From Candidatus Rokuibacteriota bacterium (GTDB lineage Bacteria; Methylomirabilota; Methylomirabilia; Rokubacteriales; CSP1-6): a DNA stretch of 64,000 nucleotides. The stretch covers positions 52,042 to 116,041 of the forward strand of contig QHTE01000054.1 in NCBI GenBank assembly GCA_003220685.1. Reading direction: 5' to 3'. This document shows, in pieces, positions 39,450 to 47,960 of this stretch. Each line of letters opens with the position of its first letter. The stretch's first letter is position 1. Under the pieces are notes generated by a model. It was not told the origin of the DNA, searched no databases, and saw nothing but the letters and a program-made list of their open reading frames with translations. A program made the position numbers and the translations under genes.

Positions 39450-41033
39450 ATGAGCGAGTTTCGCCACGTCTATCGCACGGAGCTTTCTCCCGTGAGCTTC
39501 CTCACGCGCAGCGCCTACGTCTTCCCCGACAAGACCGCGGTCGTGCACGGCGCGCGGCGCTACACGTACCGACAGCTCGAGGAGCGCGTGAACCGGCTCG
39601 CCTCGGCGCTGCGCGCGGCAGGGCTCGGCAGGCACGATCGGGTCGCGTTCCTCTGCCCGAACATCCCGCCAATGCTCGAGGCGCACTACGGCGTGCCGGC
39701 CGCGGGCGGCGTGCTCGTCGCGATCAACACGCGGCTCAGCTCGGACGAGATCGGGTACCTCCTCGACCACTCGGGCGCCAAGTTCCTCTTCGTCGACGCC
39801 GAGCTCGAGCCGCTGGTGAAGCCGCTGCCGCTTTCCGGGTTGCGCGTGGTGCGCGTGGACGACACGGGCGCCGCGGGCGATCCCTACGAAGACTTTCTGG
39901 CCGGCGGCTCCCCCGCGCCGGTCGAGAGCTGGCTCACGGACGAAGATGAGATGCTCGCGATCAACTACACCTCGGGCACGACCGGTCGGCCCAAGGGGGT
40001 CATGTACTCGCACCGCGGCGCCTGGGTCAACGCGCTCGGCGAGGTGCTCGAGTCGCAGATGGGCTTCGACACGAGCTACCTCTGGACACTCCCGATGTTC
40101 CACTGCAACGGCTGGTGCTTCACGTGGGGCGTGACGGCGGTCGGCGGCACCCATATCTGCCTGCGACGGGTCGAGCCCGGGCGCGTCTGGGAGATGATCG
40201 ACAAGGAAGGTGTCACCCACTACAACGGCGCGCCGACCGTCCACATCGGCGTCGTCAACGATCCGAAGGCGCACAAGCTCACGCGGCCGGTCACCGTGTG
40301 CGTCGCGGGCGCACCGCCTTCGCCGACGCTGCTCGGCCGCCTCAAGGAGCTCGGCTTCCGCCCCGTGCACGTCTACGGGCTCACCGAGACGTACGGGCCG
40401 CACACCGTGTGCGCGTGGCACCAGGAGTGGGACGCGCTGCCGCTCGACGAGCAGTCGCGGCTCGCCGCGCGCCAGGGGCAGGGCTACGCGATCTTTGACC
40501 TGGTGCGCGTGGTCGACGGCGACATGCGCGACGTGCCGCGCGACGCCGAGACGCTCGGCGAGGTCATCATGCGCGGCAACAACGCGGCGATGGGCTACTT
40601 CCGACAGCCCGAGGCCACCGCCGAGGCGTTCCGCGGCGGGTGGTTCCACTCCGGCGACATCGCGGTGTGGCATCCCGACGGCTACATCGAGCTGCGCGAC
40701 CGGAAGAAGGACATCATCATCTCGGGCGGCGAGAACATCTCGACGATCGAGGTCGAGCAGTGCGTCGCCCGGCATCCGGCCGTGCTCGAGTGCGCGGTGG
40801 TCGCCGTCCCCGACGACAAGTGGGGCGAGCGGCCCAAGGCGTTCGTCACGTTGAAGCCAGGGCAGCAGGCCACGGAGCCGGAGATCATCGAGTTCTGCCG
40901 CCGGCACATCGCGCACTTCAAATGCCCGGCGGCCATCGAGTTCGGCGACCTGCCGAAGACCTCGACCGGCAAGGTGCAGAAGTTCGTCCTTCGCGAGAAG
41001 GAGTGGAAGGGCCGGGAGAAGCGGATCAACTAG
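39450..41033 (+). CDS. medium/long-chain acyl-CoA synthetase (AMP-forming)
   Basis: The ATG at 39450 is chosen because GAAGGAG precedes it; an earlier GTG at 39432 lacks this. The 527-residue protein has the AMP-binding P-loop YTSGTTGRPKGVMY, MRGNNAAMGYF, the hinge WFHSGDIAVWHPDGYIELRDRKKD and the C-terminal catalytic Lys STGKVQKFVLREKEW. It activates carboxylic acids to acyl-CoA. The next gene, an LLM oxidoreductase, begins at the adjacent base, so the two are one transcript and may act on the same compound. Confidence 0.92.
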   Translation: MSEFRHVYRTELSPVSFLTRSAYVFPDKTAVVHGARRYTYRQLEERVNRLASALRAAGLGRHDRVAFLCPNIPPMLEAHYGVPAAGGVLVAINTRLSSDEIGYLLDHSGAKFLFVDAELEPLVKPLPLSGLRVVRVDDTGAAGDPYEDFLAGGSPAPVESWLTDEDEMLAINYTSGTTGRPKGVMYSHRGAWVNALGEVLESQMGFDTSYLWTLPMFHCNGWCFTWGVTAVGGTHICLRRVEPGRVWEMIDKEGVTHYNGAPTVHIGVVNDPKAHKLTRPVTVCVAGAPPSPTLLGRLKELGFRPVHVYGLTETYGPHTVCAWHQEWDALPLDEQSRLAARQGQGYAIFDLVRVVDGDMRDVPRDAETLGEVIMRGNNAAMGYFRQPEATAEAFRGGWFHSGDIAVWHPDGYIELRDRKKDIIISGGENISTIEVEQCVARHPAVLECAVVAVPDDKWGERPKAFVTLKPGQQATEPEIIEFCRRHIAHFKCPAAIEFGDLPKTSTGKVQKFVLREKEWKGREKRIN

Positions 41034-42041
41034 ATGCTCCAGCTCGGCGTGCTCGACCAGTCGCCGGTGCGAAGCGGCGGCTCCGTGTCCGACGCCCTCC
41101 ACGAGACGCTCGAGCTCGCCGAGCTCTGCGACCGGCTCGGCTACCACCGCTACTGGCTCGCCGAGCACCACTCGACGCCCGGGCTCGCCGGCTCGAGCCC
41201 GGAGGTGCTGATCGGCCAGGTGGCCGGCCGCACGTCGCGGATCCGTGTCGGCTCCGGCGGCGTCATGCTCCAGCACTATAGCCCGCTGAAAGTTGCCGAG
41301 AGCTTCCGGGTGCTCGAGACGCTCTTTCCCGGCCGCATCGATCTCGGTATCGGCCGCGCGCCCGGGAGCGATCAGCTGACGGCGCGCGCGCTGCGCGACG
41401 GCGGGAGCCCCGAGTACTTCCCTCAACAAGTCTCGGACCTCGTGGGCTTCCTGCACGGCACGCTGCCCCCGGGCCACGTCTATGGCCAGGTCCTCGCGAT
41501 GCCGACCGGCCCGACGGCGCCGCAGATGTGGCTGCTCGGCTCGAGCGATCAGAGCGCGGCGGTCGCCGCGCACTTCGGCACCGGCTTCTCGTTCGCCCAC
41601 TTCATCAACCAGGACGGCGGCGCCGAGATCACCCGCGCGTATCGGCGGCAGTTCCGCCCCTCCCAGTGGCTCGACGCGCCGCGCTCGAGCGCCGCCGTGT
41701 TCGTCGTCTGCGCCGACACCGAGGCCGAGGCGCAGCGGCTGGCGAAGAGCCGCCAGCTCTTCATCGTGCGCCTCTACACCGGACGACCCGGCCGGTATCC
41801 CTCGATCGAGGAGGCCGAGACGTATCCGTACACGGAGCGTGAGTTGGCCATCCTCCGTCACGCCCAGCAGCGCACCGTGGCGGGCAGCCCCAAGCAGGTG
41901 CGCGAGCGGCTCGAGGCGCTCGCCGCCGACTACGCGGCCGACGAGCTGATCGTCGTCACGATCACCCACGATCCGAAGGCGCGGCGCCGGTCGTACGAGC
42001 TCCTGGCCAAGGTCTTCGGACTCGAGGAGGCGCCCTCATGA
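41034..42041 (+). CDS. LLM class flavin-dependent oxidoreductase
   Basis: This 335-residue TIM-barrel luciferase-like monooxygenase of the MsnO8 type has LGVLDQSPVRSGGS, YWLAEHHSTPGLAGSSPEVLI, GSGGVMLQHYSPLKVAE and FPGRIDLGIGRAPGSD. It binds FMN or F420 and oxidises an unknown substrate. Its start codon directly follows the stop of the acyl-CoA synthetase gene, and the next gene overlaps its end by four bases. Confidence 0.9.
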   Translation: MLQLGVLDQSPVRSGGSVSDALHETLELAELCDRLGYHRYWLAEHHSTPGLAGSSPEVLIGQVAGRTSRIRVGSGGVMLQHYSPLKVAESFRVLETLFPGRIDLGIGRAPGSDQLTARALRDGGSPEYFPQQVSDLVGFLHGTLPPGHVYGQVLAMPTGPTAPQMWLLGSSDQSAAVAAHFGTGFSFAHFINQDGGAEITRAYRRQFRPSQWLDAPRSSAAVFVVCADTEAEAQRLAKSRQLFIVRLYTGRPGRYPSIEEAETYPYTERELAILRHAQQRTVAGSPKQVRERLEALAADYAADELIVVTITHDPKARRRSYELLAKVFGLEEAPS

Positions 42042-43132
42042 CCCGCATCCTCGCGCTGGCGGCGCTGGTCGGCCTCGCCCTCGGCTTCGCGGGATCCGCG
42101 ACGGCCCAGCGGCCGGGCGACGGGCAGGCGCCGCGGTTCCAGGTGGATCCGTGGTGGCCCAAGCCCCTGCCGAACAACTGGCTCATGGCCCAGGCCGCGG
42201 GCATCGCGGTGGACCGCCACGACCATATCTGGGTCATCCAGCGGCCGAAGACCTTGACCGAGGACGAGCGCGGCGCCACCTTGCATCCTCCCCGCTCGCT
42301 CTGCTGCGCGCCGGCGCCGCCCGTGCTCGAGTTCGACGCCGACGGCGTGCTCGTGCGCTCGTGGGGCGGCCCGGGCGCCGGTTACGACTGGCCGCTGAAC
42401 GAGCACGGGATCTTCGTGGATGATCAGGACAACGTGTGGATCGGCGGCAACGACGCCAAGGACCACCAGGTGCTCAAGTTCACGCGGGAGGGCAAGTTCC
42501 TGCTGCAGATCGGCAAGCACGATCGGACCGGCGGGGACAACGACACCACGCATCTCGGCCGTCCGGCGAACATGAACGTCGATCCGGCGACGAACGAGGT
42601 GTTCATCGCCGACGGCTACAAGAACCACCGGGTGATCGTCTTCGACGCCCAGACCGGCGCCTACAAGCGGCACTGGGGCGCCAACGGCCGGCCGCCGGGC
42701 GATCCGGGTGTGAAGCCGTTCGGCAATCCGGTGCACTGCGCGCGCCTGGCGAAGGACGGGCTGCTCTACGTGTGCGACCGTATGAACAACCGCATCCAGG
42801 TCTTCAAGAAGGACGGGGCGTTCGTGAAGGAATTCGTCGTCGCGCCCGCCACGCGCGGCAACGGCTCGGTGTGGGATCTCGACGTCTCGCACGACGCGCC
42901 GCAGACCTGGCTCTACAACGCCGACGGCGAGAACAACCACATCTGGACCTTGCTGCGCGACAACGGTCAGATCGTCGGGAAGTTCGGCCGGAGCGGGCGG
43001 CAGGCCGGCCAGTTTCACTGGGTGCACAATCTCGCGGTAGACTCCAAGGGCAACGTCTACACGGCTGAAGTCGACTCGGGCAAGCGGGCCCAGAAGTTCG
43101 TGTTCAAGGGCGTCGGTCCCGCCGAGAACTGA
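42038..43132 (+). CDS. secreted NHL-type six-bladed beta-propeller protein
   Basis: This 364-residue protein has a signal peptide (about 1-23). It is built of NHL-like propeller blades (GIFVDDQDNVWIGGND, NMNVDPATNEVFIADGYKNHRVIVFD, LAVDSKGNVYTAEV). The family includes peptidyl-alpha-hydroxyglycine lyase-like and gluconolactonase-like proteins. No enzyme activity can be assigned. Overlap with the preceding LLM gene (ATGA) suggests co-translation; a periplasmic partner for that pathway is possible. Confidence 0.85.
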   Translation: MTRILALAALVGLALGFAGSATAQRPGDGQAPRFQVDPWWPKPLPNNWLMAQAAGIAVDRHDHIWVIQRPKTLTEDERGATLHPPRSLCCAPAPPVLEFDADGVLVRSWGGPGAGYDWPLNEHGIFVDDQDNVWIGGNDAKDHQVLKFTREGKFLLQIGKHDRTGGDNDTTHLGRPANMNVDPATNEVFIADGYKNHRVIVFDAQTGAYKRHWGANGRPPGDPGVKPFGNPVHCARLAKDGLLYVCDRMNNRIQVFKKDGAFVKEFVVAPATRGNGSVWDLDVSHDAPQTWLYNADGENNHIWTLLRDNGQIVGKFGRSGRQAGQFHWVHNLAVDSKGNVYTAEVDSGKRAQKFVFKGVGPAEN

Positions 43133-43204
43133 CGCCGGCGAGTCGTGACGATGGACATCGCGGTCAACGGCCTCGGCTGCCGGATCCCGGCCCTCGGCTG
43201 AACC

Positions 43205-44158
43205 ATGGCGGTCAAGATCGGCTTCTCGCTGCAGGGGCGCGGCGCGCTCGCCGACCGCGACGCGATCACGACCCTCGCCCAGCGCGCCGACGCGCTCGGC
43301 TGCGACTCGATCTGGGTCACCGATCGGCTGCTGATCCCCGTCAAGAGCGCGTCGCCGTATCCGTACTCGGTGACCGGCGCCTTTCCGCTCGGGCCCGATG
43401 AGCCGTGGCTCGAAGCGCTGACCGCGCTCACGTACCTGACCACGATCACGCGCCGGATCAAGGTCGGGATCAGCGTGCTCGTGATTCCGTACCGGAATCC
43501 GATCGTCACCGCCAAGGCGCTGGCGACGGCCGACTATCTCTCGGGAGGCCGGGTGATCCTGGGCGCCGGTGTCGGGTGGTGGCGGGAAGAGTTCGACGCG
43601 CTCGGCGTCCGCTTCGACGACCGTGCCGACCGTACGGTCGAGTACCTGCGCCTGATGAAGGAGATCTGGACGCGGCCGCGCGTCACCTTCGAAGGCCGCT
43701 TCAGGCGCGTCGCCGAGGCGGGCGGCGTGCGCCCGCAGCCGGCGCAGAAGCCGCACATCCCGATCTGGATCGGCGGCCACACCCGCGCGGCGCTCGCGCG
43801 GGTCGTCGACGTCGGCGACGGCTGGCATCCACTGGGCCTGAGGCCGCCCGTGAAGCTCTACCCGGCCGAGATGGCGGCCGCCGTGCGGCGGCTACGCGAC
43901 ATGGCGGCGACGGCGCGGCGCGATCCGGCGACGATCGCCATCTCCTTCAAGGGGCCGCTCCGCTTCCAGGACGGCGCCGGGCGCGACCGGACTCCGCTGA
44001 CCGGCTCGGCGGCGCAGATCGCCGACGATCTGTCGGCGGCCTACGTGGCCGCCGGCGTCGAGCACTTCGTACTCGACTTCTCGGTCGGCACGGTGCCCGA
44101 GATGATCGCCGCGCTCGAGCGGACGATGACGGACGTCAAGCCGCGGATCCGAGGCTGA
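43205..44158 (+). CDS. LLM class F420-dependent oxidoreductase
   Basis: This 317-residue luciferase-like barrel (TIGR03619 type) contains GCDSIWVTDRLLIP, ALTALTYLTTITRRIKVG, VLVIPYRNPIVTAKALATADYLSGGRVILGAGVGWWREEF (composition) and HIPIWIGGHTRAALARVV. It probably uses reduced F420. It is separated by 72 bases from the propeller gene; a 16-codon stop-bounded frame there shows no meaning. A VOC gene follows two bases after the stop. Confidence 0.9.
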   Translation: MAVKIGFSLQGRGALADRDAITTLAQRADALGCDSIWVTDRLLIPVKSASPYPYSVTGAFPLGPDEPWLEALTALTYLTTITRRIKVGISVLVIPYRNPIVTAKALATADYLSGGRVILGAGVGWWREEFDALGVRFDDRADRTVEYLRLMKEIWTRPRVTFEGRFRRVAEAGGVRPQPAQKPHIPIWIGGHTRAALARVVDVGDGWHPLGLRPPVKLYPAEMAAAVRRLRDMAATARRDPATIAISFKGPLRFQDGAGRDRTPLTGSAAQIADDLSAAYVAAGVEHFVLDFSVGTVPEMIAALERTMTDVKPRIRG

Positions 44159-44160
44159 CC

Positions 44161-44499
44161 ATGCTCCGACACCTGGCACTCAAGACGCGCGATCTGGCCG
44201 GCACCGAGCGCTTCTACATCGACGTCCTCGGTCTGAGGCCCGCGTTCCCCCACGAGGGCATGCTCTTTCTCGAGACGGCGAGCGGGCAGGATCTCTTGAA
44301 CTTCGTGGGTACCCGGGCGCGGTTCGACCCTGATGCCGGCGGCCTCGACCACTTCGGTCTGCGCTTCTCGCGGCCCGAGTGGAAGAAGGTCTGCGCCCGC
44401 GTGAAACGGGCGGGCGTCCGGATCCGGGGCCGCCGCCGCAACAGCGCCATCTATATCGAGGATCCGAACGGCTACACGGTCGAGCTGTATTGCGACTGA
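44161..44499 (+). CDS. glyoxalase/VOC family protein
   Basis: This 112-residue single-module VOC protein contains LRHLALKTRDLAGTERFYIDVLGL, GGLDHFGLRFS and YIEDPNGYTVELYCD. His and Glu residues in the expected metal positions are present (HLALK, LDHFG, VELY). The family includes lyases, isomerases and dioxygenases. It is the last gene of the plus-strand catabolic cluster, and its substrate is unknown. Confidence 0.88.
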   Translation: MLRHLALKTRDLAGTERFYIDVLGLRPAFPHEGMLFLETASGQDLLNFVGTRARFDPDAGGLDHFGLRFSRPEWKKVCARVKRAGVRIRGRRRNSAIYIEDPNGYTVELYCD

Positions 44500-44540
44500 G
44501 GGCGGCGGACGCGGACGCGCTCGGCTAGTCTCGCCCGCCG

Positions 44541-44960
44541 CTAGGCCGGCGCGTGGACGAAGGGCAGGACCGCGTAGCGCGCTCGCTCGACCTCGATCGC
44601 GAGCACGACCCGCTGCGCGGGATTGTCGCGGAACGGAAACGGCTTGCCCGTGTACTTGCGCGAGATCCGATCCATCGTCTTGAAGTCGGCGTCGGGCCGG
44701 CGCTCGACGACCCGGCCGCGGATCTGAGCTTCGCGATACGGGTTGTCCATCGCGACGATCGAGAGGCCGACCCGCGCGTCGCGCCGGCTGTTCTTCGCCT
44801 TCAGCGATCCCTCGCCGGTGCTCACGAGAATGAGCTCGCCGTCGAGGTCGACCCAGACCGGGGCGACCTGCGGCGACCCGTCGCGCATCAATGTCGCGAG
44901 GTGGGCGAAGTTCGCGCCGCGCACGAGCGCCTTGACGTCGTCGGAGAGCTTGAGCGCCAT
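44541..44960 (-). CDS. PPOX class F420-dependent oxidoreductase
   Basis: This 139-residue split-barrel flavin/deazaflavin protein contains ANFAHLATLMRDGSPQVAPVWVD, LILVSTGEGSLKAKNSRRDARVGLSIV (composition) and a C-terminal IEVERARYAVLPF. It binds F420 and reduces a small substrate. It converges with the VOC gene. Its upstream side holds copy 3 of the dispersed repeat. Confidence 0.88.
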   Translation of the reverse strand: MALKLSDDVKALVRGANFAHLATLMRDGSPQVAPVWVDLDGELILVSTGEGSLKAKNSRRDARVGLSIVAMDNPYREAQIRGRVVERRPDADFKTMDRISRKYTGKPFPFRDNPAQRVVLAIEVERARYAVLPFVHAPA

Positions 44961-44990
44961 GTCGGAGCCTCCTGAATTGGATGAATGCTC

Positions 44991-45040
44991 GTCGCGCCTC
45001 GACCGGCGGGGGCCAAGGCCCGCGCCGGCCTGCGGCGCGA
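44991..45040 (+). repeat. dispersed GC-rich repeat, copy 3
   Basis: This copy is similar but not identical to 39297-39346 (core GGCGGGGGCCAAGGCCCGC). It lies in the 85-base gap between the sulfurtransferase end and the PPOX start. Confidence 0.5.
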
Positions 45041-45045
45041 GCCGC

Positions 45046-45882
45046 CTATGTCTCGATCGGGGTGTCGGCCCGCCCGCCCCACTCCGTCCACGAGCCGTCG
45101 TAGACCGCGACGTCCGGGCGCCCGACCACGTGGAAGCCGAGTGCCAGCACCGACGCGGTGACCCCGGACCCGCAGGCCGTCACGACGGGCCTCGTGAGAT
45201 CGATCCCTGCGCTCTCGAGCTTGCCGCGGATCGCGTCGCCCGGCAGGAGCGTGCCGTCCTTCTGATAGAGCTCGTCGTACGGCAGGTTGAGGCTCCCCGG
45301 GATGTGCCCGGCACGAAGGCCCGCGCGCGGCTCGGGCTCCGTGCCGGCGAAGCGGCCGCGCGAGCGGGCGTCGAGCACCTGCGCCGTTCGCGTCTGGAGA
45401 TTTCGACGCATGCCCGCGAGATCGCGCACGAGACTCCGGTGCAGGCGGGCGATGAAGCGGCGCGGCTTCGGCGTCGGCGCCCCCGCTTCCACGGGGCGGC
45501 CCTCGGCCTGCCACCGCGGAAGGCCGCCGTCCAGCACGAACACCTTGTCGTGACCAAAGACGCGAAAAGTCCACCAGACGCGGGCGGCGCTCACCACGCC
45601 GCGCGTGTCGTAGACGACCACACGGTCCCGGCTGCCGACCCCCAGGCGCCCCACGCTCCGGGCGAACTCCGCGGCGCGCGGCAGCATGTGCGGAAGCGTC
45701 GTGCGCCGGTCGGCGATCGCGTCGATGTCGAAGAACACGGCGCCCGGGACGTGCGCCTGCGCGAACTCCGCGCGAGCGTCGCGCTGGAGGTGGGGCATGT
45801 GCCACGAGCCGTCGACCACCCGGACGTCGCGCCGGCCGAGGTTCCGGGTGAGCCACGCGGTCGTCACGAGCGCCGACGTCAC
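45046..45882 (-). CDS. thiosulfate/3-mercaptopyruvate sulfurtransferase (two rhodanese domains)
   Basis: The GTG at 45880-45882 overlaps the stop of the SCO gene by four bases. The 278-residue protein has two rhodanese domains. The first is inactive (no Cys in the loop). The second has active C237 in CGSGVTA, the loop form typical of mercaptopyruvate sulfurtransferases. It transfers sulfane sulfur to thiols or cyanide. Placement after SCO and the SBP56-type protein suggests it handles sulfide or persulfide released by methanethiol oxidation. Confidence 0.9.
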   Translation of the reverse strand: MTSALVTTAWLTRNLGRRDVRVVDGSWHMPHLQRDARAEFAQAHVPGAVFFDIDAIADRRTTLPHMLPRAAEFARSVGRLGVGSRDRVVVYDTRGVVSAARVWWTFRVFGHDKVFVLDGGLPRWQAEGRPVEAGAPTPKPRRFIARLHRSLVRDLAGMRRNLQTRTAQVLDARSRGRFAGTEPEPRAGLRAGHIPGSLNLPYDELYQKDGTLLPGDAIRGKLESAGIDLTRPVVTACGSGVTASVLALGFHVVGRPDVAVYDGSWTEWGGRADTPIET

Positions 45883-46625
45883 CGAATGGCCTTCCGCGCG
45901 GGCCGGTCTTCGAGCCGGAGGGTCTTGATGTCGTTCACGATGACCTCGGGAAAGAGATACGCGGTCGTGTAGATCTCGCGAACGATCGCGCGCTCGTCGA
46001 GCAAGAACACCTTGAGCACGTGCGCGAGCGGTCCGGCCGGGCGGCCGCGCGCGTCGACCTCGATTCGCACGTCTTGACCGAAGCCGTCGAGGAGCGGCAC
46101 GAGCCGCCCCGGGCGCTCGGTCGTGAGAAACGCCCACTCGACGCCGTTCGGCGCCGCGGCCGCCGCGTAGTGACGCATCACGGCCGGCGTATCCCGCGCC
46201 GGATCGAAGCTCAGCGAGACCAGCCGCACGCGGTCGCGCAGCGCGGCGTCTTCCGCGACCCGGTGGCGCACGGCGTGAAAGACCTGGTAGGCGAGGGGAC
46301 AGCCGCGCGCGTCGGCGCACGAGGTGTAAATGAATCCGAGCAGCGTGATCTTCCCGGCGGTGAAGCGAGACAGCGGGAGCCTCCGGCCGTCAGGGTCGAG
46401 TACCGGCCCGTCGGGCGCCGGCATGATGGCGTGCAGTGCGTAGCTGCCGGCCGGCGGCGGCACGAAGTCCATCGTGACGGCGGCCGGCACCGTGTCGTCC
46501 GGCTCGTGCGCGGCCGCGACGCCTCCGGCGACGACGTCGCCCGCGGCGGCCGCAACGGCCGCGAGGAGCAGCGCGCTCAGTGTGCGTCGCGACTCAGCGA
46601 AGCGTCGCGGTGCGCTCGAGCCCAT
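45879..46625 (-). CDS. SCO1/SenC-like copper chaperone with unusual Cys spacing
   Basis: This 248-residue protein has an N-terminal hydrophobic export segment (about 15-38) and a thioredoxin-like SCO domain. The copper-binding cysteines are C103 and C109 (SCADARGCP), spaced by five residues rather than the usual three. The third ligand is H203 (LAHVLKVFLLD). It overlaps the end of the SBP56-type gene by 32 bases, showing tight linkage. Known bacterial methanethiol oxidase operons pair SBP56 with a SCO protein thought to supply copper. Confidence 0.85.
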   Translation of the reverse strand: MGSSAPRRFAESRRTLSALLLAAVAAAAGDVVAGGVAAAHEPDDTVPAAVTMDFVPPPAGSYALHAIMPAPDGPVLDPDGRRLPLSRFTAGKITLLGFIYTSCADARGCPLAYQVFHAVRHRVAEDAALRDRVRLVSLSFDPARDTPAVMRHYAAAAAPNGVEWAFLTTERPGRLVPLLDGFGQDVRIEVDARGRPAGPLAHVLKVFLLDERAIVREIYTTAYLFPEVIVNDIKTLRLEDRPARKAIR

Positions 46626-47919
46626 ACGCGGTCTTCATCGCCTTCGAGCCGAGCTTCATATGGTGCGCGCGGCCGAGCTTCTCCTTGTAGAAATCGATCT
46701 CGAAGGCCGGCTTGAGCTCCTTGCCGTCCCAGGAAAAGCCGCGGACGAACTGCTCGTCGTCCGCGCCGCCCTTGTCCCAGTTCGCCAGCAGGGAGGACGC
46801 GATGTAGACGCGCGTGCCGTCCCAGCTCTGCGAAATCATGTTGACCTGCTTGCCGGTGACCCGCTCGTAGGTCTGCTTGGGCTGCTCCGGGTTCGACAGG
46901 TCGAAGTACCGGGTCTTGCCGTCCATGAACGTGTTGACCCAGAGGCCGGTGCCGTCCTTGTTGATGCTGATGTCCACCGGCAGGGGGATCTTCGCCGGAT
47001 CGCCGATGACGGCGACCTCCTTGGCCTGCCACTCGCCGGAGGCGTCCGGCTTGACGAGCCAGAGCTTGGAGGTCAGCGCCGAGGCCGTGATCGCCCAGCT
47101 GTCGCCGTCCTTGAGCGACCAGCGGATCTCCAGCGGCGCGCCGGGCACGCTGAGGACCTTCTTCGGCTTCATCGCCTTGAGGTCCCAGACCACCATCGTG
47201 CTGCCGAACTTCTTCATCGCCTCGGCGTCCTTCACCAGGTCTCCTAGCGCCCGCATGTAGTTCTTGCGACCGGTGAAACTCGACGTCAGCATCACGTTCT
47301 TCTGCGGATTGATTGCGACGTCGTAGCCGTAGCCGTCGCCGCCGTCGGTCGTCGGCATCGGGTAGGTGGCGATCAGCTCCCCCTTGTTGCTGTAGAGCGC
47401 CATCCCCGTCACGCCGCCGCCATCCTTGGTGTTCGACAGACCCTGGACGATCATGCGGCCCGGCATCGCGTAGAAGGTGTGCGGGCCGACGTAGCCGGTC
47501 TTGGCCGGCATGTCCGAGATGGTCCGCACGAGCTTGGGCCGCGCCGGATCGCTGCCGACGTCGAAGAGCGAGATGCGGCTGTTTTCGAGGCCGCCGGCCC
47601 AGAGGTAGCGGCGGTCGTCGGCGAAGCCCATGTGGTGCGCCTCGCCCTGCCCGCGAACGGAGACCTTGTTGAGCACCTTGCCGTAGCGGCTCGACGCGGG
47701 GTTCACGTCGATGGTGACGAGCTTGTCGGAGCCGTCGCCCATGCCCTTGACCCCGAGCGCCCACACGTAGAGGTAGTCTTCCTGCCCCTTGATCAGATTG
47801 CCCATGTAGGGCGAGTTGCACGTCTCGTCCGCGGCGGCCGGGAGCGCGGCGACCCCGGCGAGAGCGACGAGGCCGGCAACCACGCCGGCGCACGCTGCGC
47901 GAATTCGATTGCCATGCAT
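46594..47919 (-). CDS. methanethiol oxidase-like SBP56 (selenium-binding) protein
   Basis: This 441-residue protein has a signal peptide (about 1-30), then the SBP56 beta-propeller with the family segments GQGEAHHMGFADDRRYLWAGG (composition), YVGPHTFYAMPG and VDISINKDGTGLWVNTFMDG. In Hyphomicrobium this family is a copper-dependent periplasmic methanethiol oxidase, producing formaldehyde, sulfide and hydrogen peroxide. The following SCO and sulfurtransferase genes fit that assignment. A MauG-type partner was not found nearby. Confidence 0.85.
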   Translation of the reverse strand: MHGNRIRAACAGVVAGLVALAGVAALPAAADETCNSPYMGNLIKGQEDYLYVWALGVKGMGDGSDKLVTIDVNPASSRYGKVLNKVSVRGQGEAHHMGFADDRRYLWAGGLENSRISLFDVGSDPARPKLVRTISDMPAKTGYVGPHTFYAMPGRMIVQGLSNTKDGGGVTGMALYSNKGELIATYPMPTTDGGDGYGYDVAINPQKNVMLTSSFTGRKNYMRALGDLVKDAEAMKKFGSTMVVWDLKAMKPKKVLSVPGAPLEIRWSLKDGDSWAITASALTSKLWLVKPDASGEWQAKEVAVIGDPAKIPLPVDISINKDGTGLWVNTFMDGKTRYFDLSNPEQPKQTYERVTGKQVNMISQSWDGTRVYIASSLLANWDKGGADDEQFVRGFSWDGKELKPAFEIDFYKEKLGRAHHMKLGSKAMKTAYGLERTATLR

Positions 47920-47960
47920 GCATGGTCTCCTTGTCGGCTTCGGGTGAACGGCTGGCTGGC

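Noticed and set aside
43133..43204. 16-codon ATG frame between the propeller and LLM genes
   Set aside because: It has no ribosome binding site and no conservation evidence. It looks like a leftover gene end.
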